A DNA stretch of 64,000 bases from Piliocolobus tephrosceles (GCF_002776525.5 NC_045436.1:102583211-102647210), one strand, 5' to 3'. Positions 23,321 to 34,215 are shown, counted from the first letter of the stretch. Numbers and translations are program-made. Notes: a model not told the origin generated them from the sequence alone.

Positions 23321-24540
23321 GATGATCATCCTGGAAAACGAGGTCCTGTTAACATCACATCGCTACTCCAAACCCTGACCAAATCCTACAAATTGAATGT
23401 AGGCACTTCCTCTCTTCACATAACTGGGTAGAATGGGTGACTTGGATGTCTGTATTCAACAGAGCATCTAAGTTTGAGTCCTTCACCTCCCTTAAGTTCC
23501 CCCAGCACACCTGGAAGTGCACACATAGCTTTTGTTCCCTCTTGGGGACAGGGAGACCCTGACCCCACCTTCCTCTTTTAAGCAGCTGAGATCAGGGTAA
23601 AAGCAATGGTGGGAGGAATCTGGGCTGTGTAAGGAGAGAGTGGCTTCATGTCAGTAAGCAAAGCATATTTTCTTTCCTCTTTGAGTGACCCAGAGGCTGT
23701 TCTTGGTACAACCAAAACTAATTTTCAAAGTTTTCAGATTATCCAAGCCCTCTCTCAGCTTTGGGTGCCCTTGATCCTTTCTCCTCCCTTCCAGAGGAGA
23801 GTGAACAACAACTAAAACACCATTTAGATGATTTATTTCAATCTTATCTCTTGCTGCTTAGACTCTAGACATTCAAGAACAGGTAGAACAGTGGGAGACC
23901 CTCACTCTTCCTAACTGCCCTTGCCTACCACTACTAGGTATTTACTACTGGGTAAATACCTCCATGGGGAGTTGTCTCATAAATTCTAACTCAGTTGTTA
24001 TTCTTTCTCTTTCAAAAAGCCATGTCTGTCAGCATCCTATTTTTTTGCCAAAAGCTTTCAAGTAAGCTGCCACAGTTTTATGGATGCCGGCAGAAGACAT
24101 GAAGACTCCTGGGTCAGGAGGACTTAATTATTCATATGACAACAGGCAGCATGAACTTCGTGTTCATACCGTTCATGCCCCCACAAGTCTCATGGATGTG
24201 ATGTGTGGAAGCCCCGGTGAAAGCTGCACATGCAGAGGGTTAGTATCACTGCTGAGGGACCCTGAGCATAGGAAATCTTAATAAATCATCAGGGAGCTGC
24301 AAGCAAACCTATCTAAACTTTGCCTTGGAGGGAAACATTATCTCAATTATACTGGGCAGCAAACAAACCTGCCCTCTGCTCTAAAGAGAAACACTCTCTT
24401 CTTCCAAAATTGTTCTCTATAAAAATATCCTTGAAAAAATAATCTAGAAAAAAAGCTAATACTTCTTCTCACACAATGTGCAGAAATGCAAGAGACCCAT
24501 AGAGGATTGTCTCCACACAAGTAGGTTCCGCATGTTCTTT
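23321..24540. other. Unassigned DNA, 1.2 kb
   Basis: No family recognised. A 10-bp perfect inverted repeat (aggtatttac / gtaaatacct) around a 6-bp loop lies at 23936-23961. A 65-codon plus frame at 24084-24281 has no known motif. Confidence 0.5.
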
Positions 24541-24652
24541 CCTTTTTATTTTTTTCTTTTCTTTTTCCTTCCTTCCTTTTTCCCTTCCTTTTCCCCTTCC
24601 TTCCTTCCTTCCTTCCTTCGTCCCTCCCTCCCTCCCTCCCTTCCTTTTTCTC
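24541..24652. repeat. (TTCC)n/(CCCT)n pyrimidine tract
   Basis: About 110 bases of nearly pure pyrimidine, made of ttcc, tttcc and ccctc units, which expanded next to the A-tail side of an inverted Alu. On the minus strand it gives the Lys/Glu/Gly/Arg-rich frames at 24347-24737, which are artefacts. Confidence 0.95.
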
Positions 24653-24936
24653 TTTGAGACAGGGTCTTGCTGTGTTCCTGGGATGGAGTACAGTGGTGCA
24701 ATCTTGGTTCACTGCAGCCTGCACATCGTAGGCTCAAGCAATCCTCCCACCTTAGCCTCCTGAGTAGCTCAGACTATAGGGATGCACTTCCACGCCTGGC
24801 TAGTTTTTTTTTTTTTTTTTTTTTTGTAAAGATGAAGTCTTTCTATGTTGCCCAGGTTGTTCTTGAATTCCTAAGCTCAAGAGATTCTCCTGCCTTGGCC
24901 TCCCAAAGTGCTGGGATTACAGGCAAGAGTTACCTC
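24653..24936 (-). mobile_element. AluJ, minus strand
   Basis: The inverted dimer starts 'gagacagggtcttgctgtgt' and has a T-run expanded to about 20 at the inter-monomer A-rich linker. It ends near 'gattacaggcaagagttacc'. Confidence 0.9.
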
Positions 24937-25156
24937 TTTCTCCCTCTCTTAACTGGCCCCCTTTTATATTTTTTTATTTTCTCATCTTTATTTCTTTTTA
25001 AAATATAATTTAATCCATTCAAATTATTTTTAATAATAGGCATTCTCTAATGAAAAAAATCAGAAATAAATATCTACCTTTAATCCTATGAAAATAAAAT
25101 TCGGGTTCAGACTGTTATGGCAACAAATAGTTGCAAGAAAATATTTACAAAAAAGA
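24937..25156. other. Short AT-rich gap between Alus
   Basis: No identifiable feature. Confidence 0.5.
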
Positions 25157-25507
25157 AAACTCATGACTGGGTGCGGTGGCTTACATCTGTAATCCCAGCT
25201 CTTTGGGAGGCTGAGGCAGGTGGATCACTTGACGTCAGGTGTTCGAGACCAGTCAGGCCAACATGGGGAAGCCTTGTCTCTACTAAAAATACAAAAATTA
25301 GCCAGGTGTGATGGTGCACTCCTGTGATCCCAGCTACTGGAGAGGTTGAGGCAGGAGAATCACTTGAACCTGGGAAGCGGAGGTTGCATGACCCAAGATC
25401 GCAGTACTGTACTCCAATCTGGGCAATAGAGCAAGACTCCATCTTGAAAAGAAAGAAAGAGAAAGAGAGCAAGAGAGCAAGAAAGCAAGCAAGGAAGGAA
25501 ACTCATG
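25157..25507 (+). mobile_element. AluS-like, plus strand, with target duplication
   Basis: The Alu body is 25166-25446, followed by a purine-rich gaaa/gcaa tail to 25498. Flanks 25157-25165 and 25499-25507 both read 'aaactcatg'. An internal deletion removes part of 'gcagtgagc'. Confidence 0.94.
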
Positions 25508-26189
25508 TTATTCTTTGAAGAGTATACTTTATCAACTTTAATGAAAATTCACAATCAGGAATGATCTTGACAAAATTTTACTCACTGGTTATGATTAGTT
25601 AAAATTATGCATCGAGTAAAAGCAGTTCCTAAAATCACAGCCAAAATTCTTTCATCTCATTTTGCCTAGTTAGAAAATTCATAAGCAAAAAGCAAAACAA
25701 AATTTAAAAACTTGACATTACTGCATTCAGCATATATGATGTGATCATTAAATAGTAGAAAACACACATTTCTTTAAAGTAATGTAAATGAAGTTTCATT
25801 TAAGAGGCTAACATATACATAGGCAATTTGGTTAACTACCCATCCTTTTTACTATAAATATTAGAAGAGTGAGGTCAGACTATACAAATTGCCACAAATC
25901 TGGATGTCTGTAGTGCACTATGGGTGGCATTATTTTGTTCACAGGGTTCTTCTCTATTTTCAGGCAAACAAGAGGATTTTACTTATCTGTCTCCTTGAGT
26001 TAGACTAGCTTTAGCTCATGAAATGTGTGCCCAAGTGATGTATGTCACTTTCAGAAGAATGCATTTATTACCAATGTTTACTTGCCCAGCCTATTCTTCC
26101 CCTGCCAGGGTTCTTGTGGAAACATGTGCTGATGAGGAGGTGCCATAATACCAAAGTAGCCTAGAAGGTGGACCAATGCACAGAGGAAT
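25508..26189. other. Unassigned DNA
   Basis: No feature recognised. Confidence 0.5.
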
Positions 26190-26640
26190 ATGAGCCTCAA
26201 GTGACTTTATGTGAACAAGAATTAAATTTTGGTTAAGCCCATGACATTTGGAGGTTTTTTTGCGTGTGTATTTTGTATTTACTTATTTATTTGTTTTGAG
26301 ACAGAGTCTTGCTGTGTTGCCCAGGCTGGGGTGCAATGGTGTGATCTTGGCTTACTGCAACCTCTGCCTCCCAGATTCAAGTGATTCTCGTGCCTCAGCC
26401 TCCTGAGTAGCTGGGATTTCAGGCATGCACCACCACACCTGCCTATTTTTGTATTTTTAGTAGAGACGGCGTTTCAACATGTTGCCCAGGCTGGTCTCGA
26501 ACTCTTAACCTCAAGTGATCTGCCCTCCTCAACCTCCCAAAGTGCTGGGATTACAGGCATGAGCCACTGTGCCTGGCCTGGAGTTGTTTTTTTTTTTTTT
26601 TCTGAAGCTCTGCTTAGCCAATCCTGATTAATATAATGGT
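26190..26640 (+). mobile_element. Possible MaLR/MLT1-like LTR end, split by Alu
   Basis: 'ttggttaagcccatgacatt' before the Alu, with 'gccaatcctgattaatata' after it, resembles the 3' end of MLT1-class LTRs (a 'taagcc..ctgag' region, then '..cctgactaatac'). The call is tentative because the upstream half is not recognisable. Confidence 0.4.
26261..26578 (-). mobile_element. AluS, minus strand
   Basis: The inverted dimer has a T-rich tail region and runs from 'gagacagagtcttgctgtgt' to 'gccactgtgcctggcc'. Confidence 0.93.
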
Positions 26641-27102
26641 GCTGCTACAGCTTTTTAATTCTGTTGCAAACTGAATGCCAAATTAGCCCTGTGGATCTAG
26701 CACACCAAAAATATACAACTGTTCATTGTCATACTTTAAGGCCACTGAATCTCCCTGTGAGATCCAGAGTCCTCGGGGAGTATGGCTAGTAGTTCTATAT
26801 ATATATGTGTTTCCATGTCCTGAATGAAGTAGTTCACTCTTGGGTACAGGCCCTGAAGGTTTGAGAGAAAGACGTCTCTTAATATAAATTTGCATGGAGA
26901 AGTTTCTTGTCTTTGAAGCAGATGGTAAATCTATACACCTGGAAGTCATGGTTACTTGAAAACTATCCTTGAAAGGTATCGATACATAACAACTTATAAA
27001 TCACTTGTAAGGTTTATTTTCTGCTCTGAAAAATTCCTAGAAACCTGACTTTTAAGGTATAATGTGACTTATGTGGTCTTTCTCCTTTCCTTTCATCCCT
27101 TA
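26641..27102. other. Unassigned DNA
   Basis: An 88-codon minus frame at 26683-26949 has no motif I recognise. A (TA)n tract lies near 26798. Confidence 0.5.
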
Positions 27103-27273
27103 TTTTTTTGTTGTTGTTTATTCTTAGAAATAGGGCCTTGAGCTGTCACCCAGGCTGGAGTACAATGGCACAATCATAGCTCACTATAACCTCAAACTCC
27201 TGAACTCAAGTGATCCTCACACCTCGGCCTCCTAAAGTGTTGGGATTAAAGGCGTGAGCCACCGTGCCTAGCC
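27103..27273 (-). mobile_element. Alu monomer (FLAM-like), minus strand
   Basis: 'gtcacccaggctggagtaca' leads straight to 'cctcggcctcctaaagtgtt' and ends 'accgtgcctagcc'. About one monomer in length. Confidence 0.82.
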
Positions 27274-27357
27274 TAACATGCTCTTCATTAATGGGAAACT
27301 ATGTTTAGGGAAATTATTTTGTTTCATTAAACAGTCTAAGTGTTTATAAAGTCTACA
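27274..27357. other. Short unassigned spacer
   Basis: No feature. Confidence 0.5.
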
Positions 27358-27752
27358 GCAGTGTACAGTAATGCCCTAGGCCTTCACATTTACTCACCAC
27401 TCACTCACTGACTCACTCAGAGCAACTTCCAGTCCTATAAGCTCCATTCATGGTAAGTGCCCAATACAGGTATACCCTTTTTTATCTTTTTATATGGTGT
27501 TTTTACTGTATCTTTTCTATGTTTAGATACACAACTACTTATCATTGTGTAACGATTCCCTACCATATTCAGTTAACATACTGTACAGGTTTGTAGTGTA
27601 GGAGCAATGGACTATACCATACAGCCTAGGTGTATAGTGGTTTATACCATTTGGATTTGTGTAAGTACTCTATGATGTTCAGACAAGGACAAATTGTTTA
27701 ATAATGCATTTGGAAGGATATATCCCTGTCATTAAGTGATGCCGGATTGTAT
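27358..27752 (-). mobile_element. Tigger-like (TcMar) MITE
   Basis: The internal landmarks 'tgttttactgtatcttttct', 'atgtttagatacacaactac', 'ataccatacagcctaggtgt' and the end 'tccctgtcattaagtgatgc' follow a non-autonomous Tigger-group element with a CAGTCATGCG-type terminus. The name of the subfamily is uncertain. Confidence 0.75.
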
Positions 27753-28232
27753 TTTGAATACTTTATTTTTAATAATTGAAACTTTGGATAATTTCTATCA
27801 CAATGGTAAGATATGGTTAAAATTACAGTTTTTATTTTTATTTGATGTTTAATAATATATTTATAAGCATTTATATTTTACATATATTAGATATTTTTAC
27901 TGGCCTTTAAAAATTAAAATGCTGCATTAATATTGGTATTTTAGTATTCCATGAAATAAACAGTGAATTATTAGTAATATTTTCATTTTGCTCTAGAATG
28001 GAAATCACTAAATCATAACAGTGAAAACATATATTTAGTTGGGCCTCATAGTGTTACAAAAATATAACGGCATTTTAAAGGAACCTCATCTATTCAGAAT
28101 GTCTTTTTTAGCCTTTCCATATCAGAGAGCTATATGAGATGTCCTTCTAAGCTGTCTCATTGTTCATAGTGTGCAAGTTGTGGTCTAGTGGACTCTCAAA
28201 ATCACTAGGGTCAGAGTGGTACTGAGAGTACC
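27753..28232. other. Unassigned AT-rich DNA
   Basis: No feature recognised. Confidence 0.5.
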
Positions 28233-28639
28233 TGTATTAGTCTGTTCTCACACTTCTATGAAGAAGCACTTGAGACAGGGTAATTTATAAAGAAAAGAGG
28301 TTTAATTGGCTCATGGTTCTATGGGCTATACAGGAAGCATGATGGCTTCTAGGGAGGCCTCAGGAAACTTCCAGTCATGGTGGAAGGCAAAGGGGAAGCA
28401 AGCATGTCTTACATGGCTGGAGCAGTAGGAAGAGAAAGAGAGAGAGGGAGGACGTGCTACACGCTTTTAAACAACCAGATCTTGTGAGAACTCTATCACA
28501 AGAACAACACTAGGAGGATGGTGATAAACCATTAGAAACCACCCCAATGATCCAGTCACCTCCCACCAGACCCCACATCCAGCCCTGGAGATTACAATTC
28601 AACATGAAATTTAATGGTGCAGAGATGCAAACCATATCA
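28233..28639 (-). mobile_element. THE1/MST solo LTR (ERVL-MaLR), minus strand
   Basis: The plus strand starts 'tgtattagtctgttctcaca' and ends 'gatgcaaaccatatca', so the LTR reads on the minus strand. The flanks gtacc (28228-28232) and gtatc (28640-28644) fit a 5-bp target duplication with one change. No internal sequence is attached. Confidence 0.88.
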
Positions 28640-28738
28640 GTATCTACTAGCACTACTGGAAAAGCAGAGGATAACTAGTCTTCTGACTTCAATAATCAGC
28701 CTCTCCCTTTTGAACATTTTTAATTTTAATTTTAATTT

Positions 28739-29029
28739 AATTTTTTTTTCTTAGGCGGAGTCTCGCTCTGTTGCCCAGGCTGGAGTGCAGCCCTGCGATC
28801 TCGGCTCATTGCAAGCTCTGCCTCCTGGGTTCACGCCATTCTCCTGCCTCAGCCTCCCGAGTAGCTGGGACTACAGGCGCCCGCCACCACGCCCAGCTAA
28901 TATTTGTATTTTTAGTAGAGACGGGGTTTCACCCTGTTAGCCAGGATGGTCTTGATCTCCTGACCTCATGATCCGCCCACCCCGGCCTCCCAAAGTGGGG
29001 ATTACAGGCATGAGACACCGCGCCCAACC
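28739..29029 (-). mobile_element. AluY, minus strand
   Basis: 'attgcaagctctgcctcctg' and 'gttcacgccattctcctgcc' are AluY diagnostic in inverted form. It has a small deletion in 'caaagtgctgggatt', which reads 'caaagtggggatt'. Confidence 0.92.
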
Positions 29030-29040
29030 CCTTTTTAACT

Positions 29041-29080
29041 TTCACAGTGAGAGTTTACATTTCACAGTGAGAGTTTACAT
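29041..29080. repeat. 20-bp tandem duplication
   Basis: 'ttcacagtgagagtttacat' occurs twice without a gap (29041-29060 and 29061-29080). A partial third unit follows, just before the inverted duplication. Confidence 0.97.
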
Positions 29081-29102
29081 TTACATTTGGAGTTTACACT
29101 AA

Positions 29103-29343
29103 GACATTTTGTCTTAGTGCCTAAGTATATCCAAGTAGAATAAGCACGAATCTCACATTTTAAAAAAATTAGCCATGCATTAGACATACCTATCATTCTT
29201 CCTGATATTGTTAAAGCAAACCACGGAACAACATTGGCTACAGAATTTTCAGGGCTCAGTCCAAAATAAAAATGCAGGGCTCCTTGTTCAAAAATTGCTA
29301 GGGGCCGGGTGCAGTGGCTCACGCCTGTAATCCCAGCATTTTG
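29103..29343 (+). repeat. Left arm of a recent inverted duplication
   Basis: This is the reverse complement of 30103-30342, differing by only a handful of changes over about 240 bp. It contains about 200 bp of unique sequence plus the first ~40 bp of an Alu ('ggccgggtgcagtggctcac'), which stops abruptly near 29343. It reads as a copy of the right arm, because only the right arm carries the complete Alu. Confidence 0.95.
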
Positions 29344-29486
29344 TAATCCCCCTCCAAACATTGCATGAAACCCTTTCAAATCTGACCTTAATTTTAAAGT
29401 AGGGCTAGCTTCATGGGCATATGACTTGTGCAGTCACATAGGACCTATACTCAGACGGGCCCCTTGCTTGGTTTAATGCCATTTTT
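29344..29486. other. Spacer of the inverted duplication, unassigned part
   Basis: Sequence such as 'gcagtcacataggacctata' and 'cccttgcttggtttaatgcc' looks like a decayed dispersed repeat I cannot name. It appears continuous with the right-arm locus once the two Alus are removed. Confidence 0.45.
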
Positions 29487-29858
29487 GCCACCTTGAAATT
29501 CTTCCTTCTCCTTCCTCTTCCCCTTCTCCTCCTTTTTTTTTGGTGTTTCGCTCTTGCAACCCAGGCTGGAATGTAATGGCGCGATCTGGGCGCACTGCAA
29601 CCTCCGCTTCCCAGGTTCAAGCGATTCGCCTGCCTCAGCTTCCTGAGTAGCTGGGATTACAGGCACACGCCACTATGATCTGCTAATTTTTTTTTTTTTT
29701 TTTTTTTTTTTTTGTATTTTTGGTAGAGATGGGGATTCGCCATGTTCTCCAGTCTTGTCTCGAGCTCCTAACCTCAGGTGATCTGTCCGTCTTAGCCTCC
29801 CAAAGTGCTGGGATTACAGGCGTGAGCCCCTGCACCCAGCCGCCACCTTGAAATTCTT
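29487..29858 (-). mobile_element. Alu, minus strand, with 17-bp target duplication
   Basis: The Alu occupies 29504-29841, with a pyrimidine-rich tail at 29504-29540. The flanks 29487-29503 and 29842-29858 both read 'gccaccttgaaattctt'. A 24-T run expands the inter-monomer linker near 29687-29714. Confidence 0.95.
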
Positions 29859-30156
29859 AGTAATTTTTTATTTTTATTTTTTATTTTTGGAGACAGAGTC
29901 TTGCTCTGTTGCCCAGGCTGGAGTGCAATGGCGCCATCTCAGCTTACTGCAGCCTCTGCCTCCCAGGTTCAAACGATTCTCCTGCTTCAGCCTCCCAAGT
30001 AGCTGGGACTATAGGCGCCCTCCACCGTGCCCGGCTGAATTTTTTGTTGCCCAGGCTGGTCTTGAACTCCTGAGCTCAGGCAATCCGCCCGCCTCGGCCT
30101 CCCAAAGTGCTGAGATTACAGGCGTGAGCCACTGCACCTGGTGCCTAGTAATTTTT
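29858..30156 (-). mobile_element. Alu, minus strand, internally deleted, with target duplication
   Basis: The Alu body is 29870-30145, between 'tagtaattttt' copies at 29858-29868 and 30146-30156. About 30-40 bp around 'gtagagacggggtttcacc' is missing. Its 5' end is included in the inverted duplication. Confidence 0.93.
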
Positions 30157-30342
30157 GAACAAGGAGCCCTGCATTTTTATTTTGGACTGAGCCCTGAAAA
30201 TTCTGTAGCCAGTGTTGTTCCATGGTTTGCTTTAACAATATCAGGAAGAATGATAGGTATGTCTAATGCATGGCTAATTTTTTAAAATGTGAGATTCGTG
30301 CTTATTCTACTTGGATATACTTAGGCACTAAGACAAAATGTC
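30103..30342 (-). repeat. Right (source) arm of the inverted duplication
   Basis: It spans the 5' end of the Alu and about 190 bp of adjacent sequence, ending at 'gacaaaatgtc'. The two arms encode the same accidental peptide (…FYFGLSPENSVA…) on opposite strands, a useful marker of the duplication but not evidence of a gene. Confidence 0.95.
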
Positions 30343-31095
30343 CCTGGGCAGAGTTGAAGTCACACAAGTATTTAAAAGTGCTAAAATGTATTCCTTCTTT
30401 CCGTTAACATCTCTCTTCTCCTTCCTGTCCATTAAGATCTTTATGCTACTTCCGGACTTCTCTCAGTCCTTCTCCCCGAAGTCCCACTATTTGCTCACTA
30501 TGAAAAATACAATACACATGTATATTGTTCATTTAAAGACAATGCTATCAATACATGCCCCTTTTCCATTTCCTGCATCGTGCCATTGGAAAGCAACCTC
30601 AGAAGCTATTTTAGTAATTCTTCTGAGGTCTTTTCGTCACCGCCTTCACCACCATGGAAACGGTGTGGGTTTTTGAGAAAGTTCTCAGAAGAGAGCACAC
30701 CTGCCTCAGGCTTCTCCCATCCTCACTAAAATGCCCTCTTAATTCTGTCTTACCAAAGATCCTCTCCCCGCCCCGGATGAAGGGAAAGAAAGGAATGACA
30801 AAAAAGATAAAGTATCACATTTTTTCATGCACTCATTCTTCAGACTCAACCCTTTAACCTGATACATTGATTCTACCTTTGAACATTTTCATGTAAACAA
30901 GTCCTTGCACTCATTTCAAAACCCTGACTCCTTGGCCATCCATTCCTTGTCATGTGTTCTTAGCCTTATATTGATACACACATGGGCCTTGTTGATACAC
31001 ACATGAGCCATGTGACACTATTTGGCTCCTTTATTATCCAATATCTTAATATTTTGTAGTAGAAAAAAACAACACAGAAACATGGCCATGCCATT
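30343..31095. other. Unassigned DNA
   Basis: It contains a 112-codon plus frame (30338-30676) starting at the arm edge, with no motif I know. A 21-bp unit, 'ttgatacacacatgggcctt' plus g, is repeated nearly exactly at 30971-31010. Confidence 0.5.
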
Positions 31096-31165
31096 GCTTT
31101 CTTCCTTCCTCTCTTCTTTCCTTCTTGCCTTCCCTCCCTTCCTTTCTTTCTCCCTTCCATTTCAA
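31096..31165. repeat. CT-rich low-complexity tract
   Basis: Pyrimidine-rich cttc/ccttc units. Frames across it, Ser/Phe/Leu-rich or Lys/Glu/Arg-rich, are compositional. Confidence 0.9.
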
Positions 31166-32899
31166 ACTTCTCCTTTGGAAGCAAGTCTGAAGATTTTGTT
31201 TCCTGTTGAAATAGTGAAAAAAAAAAAGAAGAAGGATATTACGGGTTGCGTGTGCAACCATGAAGCTGCTATGTCAGTAAAAGCCCTTTGTTCACCACAG
31301 GAAGCAATCTGATCATAACAACTTCCTTTCAATATTCAATACAACTATTGTCCCTGAAGCTTATCAGATAGACATACTAACAGAAGTCCGCATTGGCAAC
31401 CAAATATAAATGATATTTTCTGTAATTAGTAAACTATACTTCTCTAAAAGTGACTCTATTTAGTTTTTTAAAATTTTCTCTGTTTATTAAATTAGCATGT
31501 ATTGTTCACTAATTTTGGTGAAAGATTTGAAAGTGGAGATTGTAAACAGGTGACACTTTGATTTGTTGAATTGAAACTGCATTTGTGATTTGAAGCAACT
31601 GACAAGAAAGAGAGAGAAATGACTATTTAGATGTTTGTGGCTTCCTACACTGCTGCATTTCCAATAAGAATAGTATGTAGGCAGTAACTATAATGGATCT
31701 GTAATGTCAGCTTCATCTGAAGAGTCAGCATTGTTTTATTCCCCCAAAAAAGTTTTTTTGAAACCACAAATCATGTCGATGCCCTTTTTGTTTTTAATTT
31801 GAGGGATTTTTATCCTTTCTATGTTATCTCCTGCTCCCCTACTTCACATTAGAAAATTATTTTCTGCTTAGGGATTATGCTAGTAAGCACCAGAAAGACA
31901 GTCCATCACCTCTTGGGTTAAGAATAATGACTTAGTCTCTTGAGGAATAAAAACCTGTCTCTGGCATTCTTTGTGGGTAATAACCTTCTTATTGGAATTC
32001 CTCAACCCTTCCCACATTCTCCATTCTCTCCCTCCACGTGAGCAACACTATATTGGACAAAGAGACAAACCACCATTTCTCCTTTTTTGCTTTTCTTCAG
32101 TCTTAGTTTAAATGACATTTCTACTGAAGGGATCCAGAATATACCCAGTATGCAGAGTCATTAAACTTCCTCACTGCTAGTTACGGTGAGGTTTTGTTGT
32201 TGTTGTTGTTGTTTTTTAGTGGAATGACTTTTTCTTCCAGTGTTTTCTGTTCTCCTTTCCCGTCTTCACTTTGTGACTCACTGTATCTCTTCAGATCCCA
32301 TCTTGAAATATTCCCGTTCCTGTTTTCTTTGGACCCAGCTTGACTCCCACACAGTCGAATTCCCTTTACACTCCTCTTCATGTACTTGCCAAGATTGCAA
32401 ATGTGTTTAATTGTATCTTTTCTGCATTCAAATTTCAGTTCTTCTCTTTTTTGTGTTTAAAACATTCAAGCTTTTCTTAGAATAGATTACCCAGTCTGTT
32501 CCATTCTAGTTTTTTCTGTTAGGTTAGAAATAAAGATAAACAGAATAAAGGACAGTAGATTTTTATGACACAGAGCGAAAGGGTTTAGGGCTCACATTTT
32601 CCTTAGAGCCCTGTGAGTTAGGTGCCTCTTCAGCCATCGTGTAGTCTCAGGGTATGTGTCACTCTGGTGTATGGAAAATTTTGTTCCCAACAAGTCAGGG
32701 AGGATTTTTAGACATCATATACTACAGGGAGAGGAAGAAGATTCCCAGAGGAAGTTGCGCGACATGGATACAAGAATGGAAGAAGAAAAAAAAATAGCTG
32801 AGAAATTAGTTTGATAAGGTCATAGTTAGTTTGGAACATATGCAAAATTGCTAGTTTGGTCTCTGTTATTCCTATAGCTCAATTCCTGGTGTGCTCTTC
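31166..32899. other. Unassigned DNA, 1.7 kb
   Basis: A (GTT)n tract lies at 32191-32215. No gene or named repeat is visible. Confidence 0.5.
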
Positions 32900-32944
32900 T
32901 CAATGCACCTACTTCTTTGGGTATCTAGAAAGTAGGTGCATTGA
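32900..32944. repeat. 15-bp perfect inverted repeat
   Basis: 'tcaatgcacctactt' (32900-32914) and its exact reverse complement (32930-32944) enclose a 15-bp loop. Confidence 0.97.
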
Positions 32945-33010
32945 GGTCCCCCCACCTGGACAGATCAAGTGGGGATCCGTCCTAGGTCCCCCCACCTGGA
33001 CGGATCAAGT
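32944..33010. repeat. 27-bp direct repeat at 40-bp period
   Basis: 'aggtccccccacctggac' plus 'agatcaagt' at 32944-32970 recurs at 32984-33010 with one change. A GC-rich linker containing 'gatccgtcc' is also complementary to 'ggacggatc' in the second copy, so the block is nested with the inverted repeat beside it. Confidence 0.95.
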
Positions 33011-33524
33011 ATCTGGTGTAAAATATTGCACCACATCCCTTTAGCTTCCTTGGCTTTGCAGTTTCACAGATTGAAGCAGCAGTAATAAATTTGCCTTTCA
33101 CTGGTTCCCTCTATACGTGAACCCTTCTTTGCCCTCTGAGGCTCTGATGACCAACTGCATGATGAGGCAGTGTGCTCAAGGTGTCTCCCAGCATGATGGT
33201 ATTTGGGTTCTTAGGCTGGATCTGGGGCTGATGCCAGCGATAAGCACTAACTGCACTTTCATGCTGGTGACAGGCAATGCTAGTTTGTGAAGTGTTCCTT
33301 CAGACAGAGATTGCATGAAAACTACATGAAAAACTTAGTGATATTGCTAAGTTTCAGTCTCGAAAGCCAAGCAAACAGTGTCTGTAGTGTTCCCTTGACA
33401 GTTCTCTAAGACTTTGGCTAGCATACTGGGAAATTTTGTCTTGTCGTGCATATATCTGAGAAATGTTGAGAGTTGGAACCTGAGCTAGGATATGGTTGAC
33501 AGGTCAATGACCTCTGTGATATCA
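33011..33524. other. Unassigned DNA
   Basis: No feature recognised. Confidence 0.5.
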
Positions 33525-33737
33525 TAGGGAGTTTCTTCTTTTTTTAGAGAGAGAGTCTTGCATTGCCCAGGCTAGAGTGCAGTGGCTATTCACAGGTGCG
33601 ATCATGGATCACCTGAAGCCAAGAGCTCAAGGCTGTAGCATACACAGCCTTGAATTATTGGCCTCCAGTGATCCCTGTCCCAGCCTCCTAAGTAGCGGGG
33701 ACTACAGGTACACACCACTGTGTCCAGCTAGGGAGTT
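33525..33737 (-). mobile_element. 7SL-like fossil monomer (FLAM), minus strand
   Basis: 'tagggagtt' flanks both sides (33525-33533 and 33729-33737). The interior keeps 'gtggctattcacaggtgcga', a 7SL RNA segment absent from modern Alu. It is therefore an early 7SL-derived monomer or a truncated 7SL pseudogene. Confidence 0.82.
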
Positions 33738-33900
33738 GAAGCCTTCATTTTACAGATAAAGAAATTTGGGGCTCTAGGAGGTTGAAAGACTTATTAAACA
33801 TCACACAACTTGTTAGTGGCAGAGCCAGAGCTAAAACTCTGGTCTCCGGGCTCCTGGCCTAGTATTCTTTGCATTAACACACTGCCCTACAGTGCTTGTG
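33738..33900 (-). mobile_element. MIR, minus strand
   Basis: It follows the inverted MIR: 'cattttacagataaagaaat', 'catcacacaacttgttagtg', 'gcagagccagagctaaaact', then 'ttgcattaacacactgccct'. Confidence 0.88.
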
Positions 33901-34167
33901 CTTGCATCTGCTGGCTGGCCCAGGGTGCCAAGAGACAAAGGCCTATGACACGATATGCCTTTTTAATGTAATTGGACTTGTTAATGTTGTTTTTCTGGAC
34001 ATTATGGATAATACTTCTCTCTTTCAATATTCTGAACAAAATTACAATGCATATCATTATGGAAAATAGAAAATTTGGAAACACAGAAGAAAATAACAAT
34101 ATTTTATAACTTGATTATCCAGATAGGATCACTATTAATATTTTATTTCTTTCTACTTTTTCCCCAC

Positions 34168-34170
<3 letters not shown>
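33901..34170. other. Unassigned AT-rich DNA
   Basis: No feature recognised. Confidence 0.5.

Positions 34171-34214
<44 letters not shown>
34171..34214. repeat. (TG)n-(CG)n alternating tract
   Basis: About 17 TG units run into 'gcgcgcgcgc'. It is alternating purine-pyrimidine throughout, so it is prone to adopt Z-DNA and to vary in length. Confidence 0.97.

Positions 34215-34215
<1 letters not shown>

Noticed and set aside
24084..24281. A 65-codon frame in unassigned DNA
   Set aside because: No domain or motif, and length is within chance expectation for this window.
24347..24737. Lys/Glu/Gly/Arg-rich frames resembling a nuclear protein
   Set aside because: They are translations of the TTCC-type pyrimidine tract joined to an Alu. 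No conservation or start context supports them.
29062..30285. The same peptide (FYFGLSPENSVA...) on both strands as a possible gene pair
   Set aside because: It is explained by the inverted duplication. No domain, splice site or codon bias supports coding.
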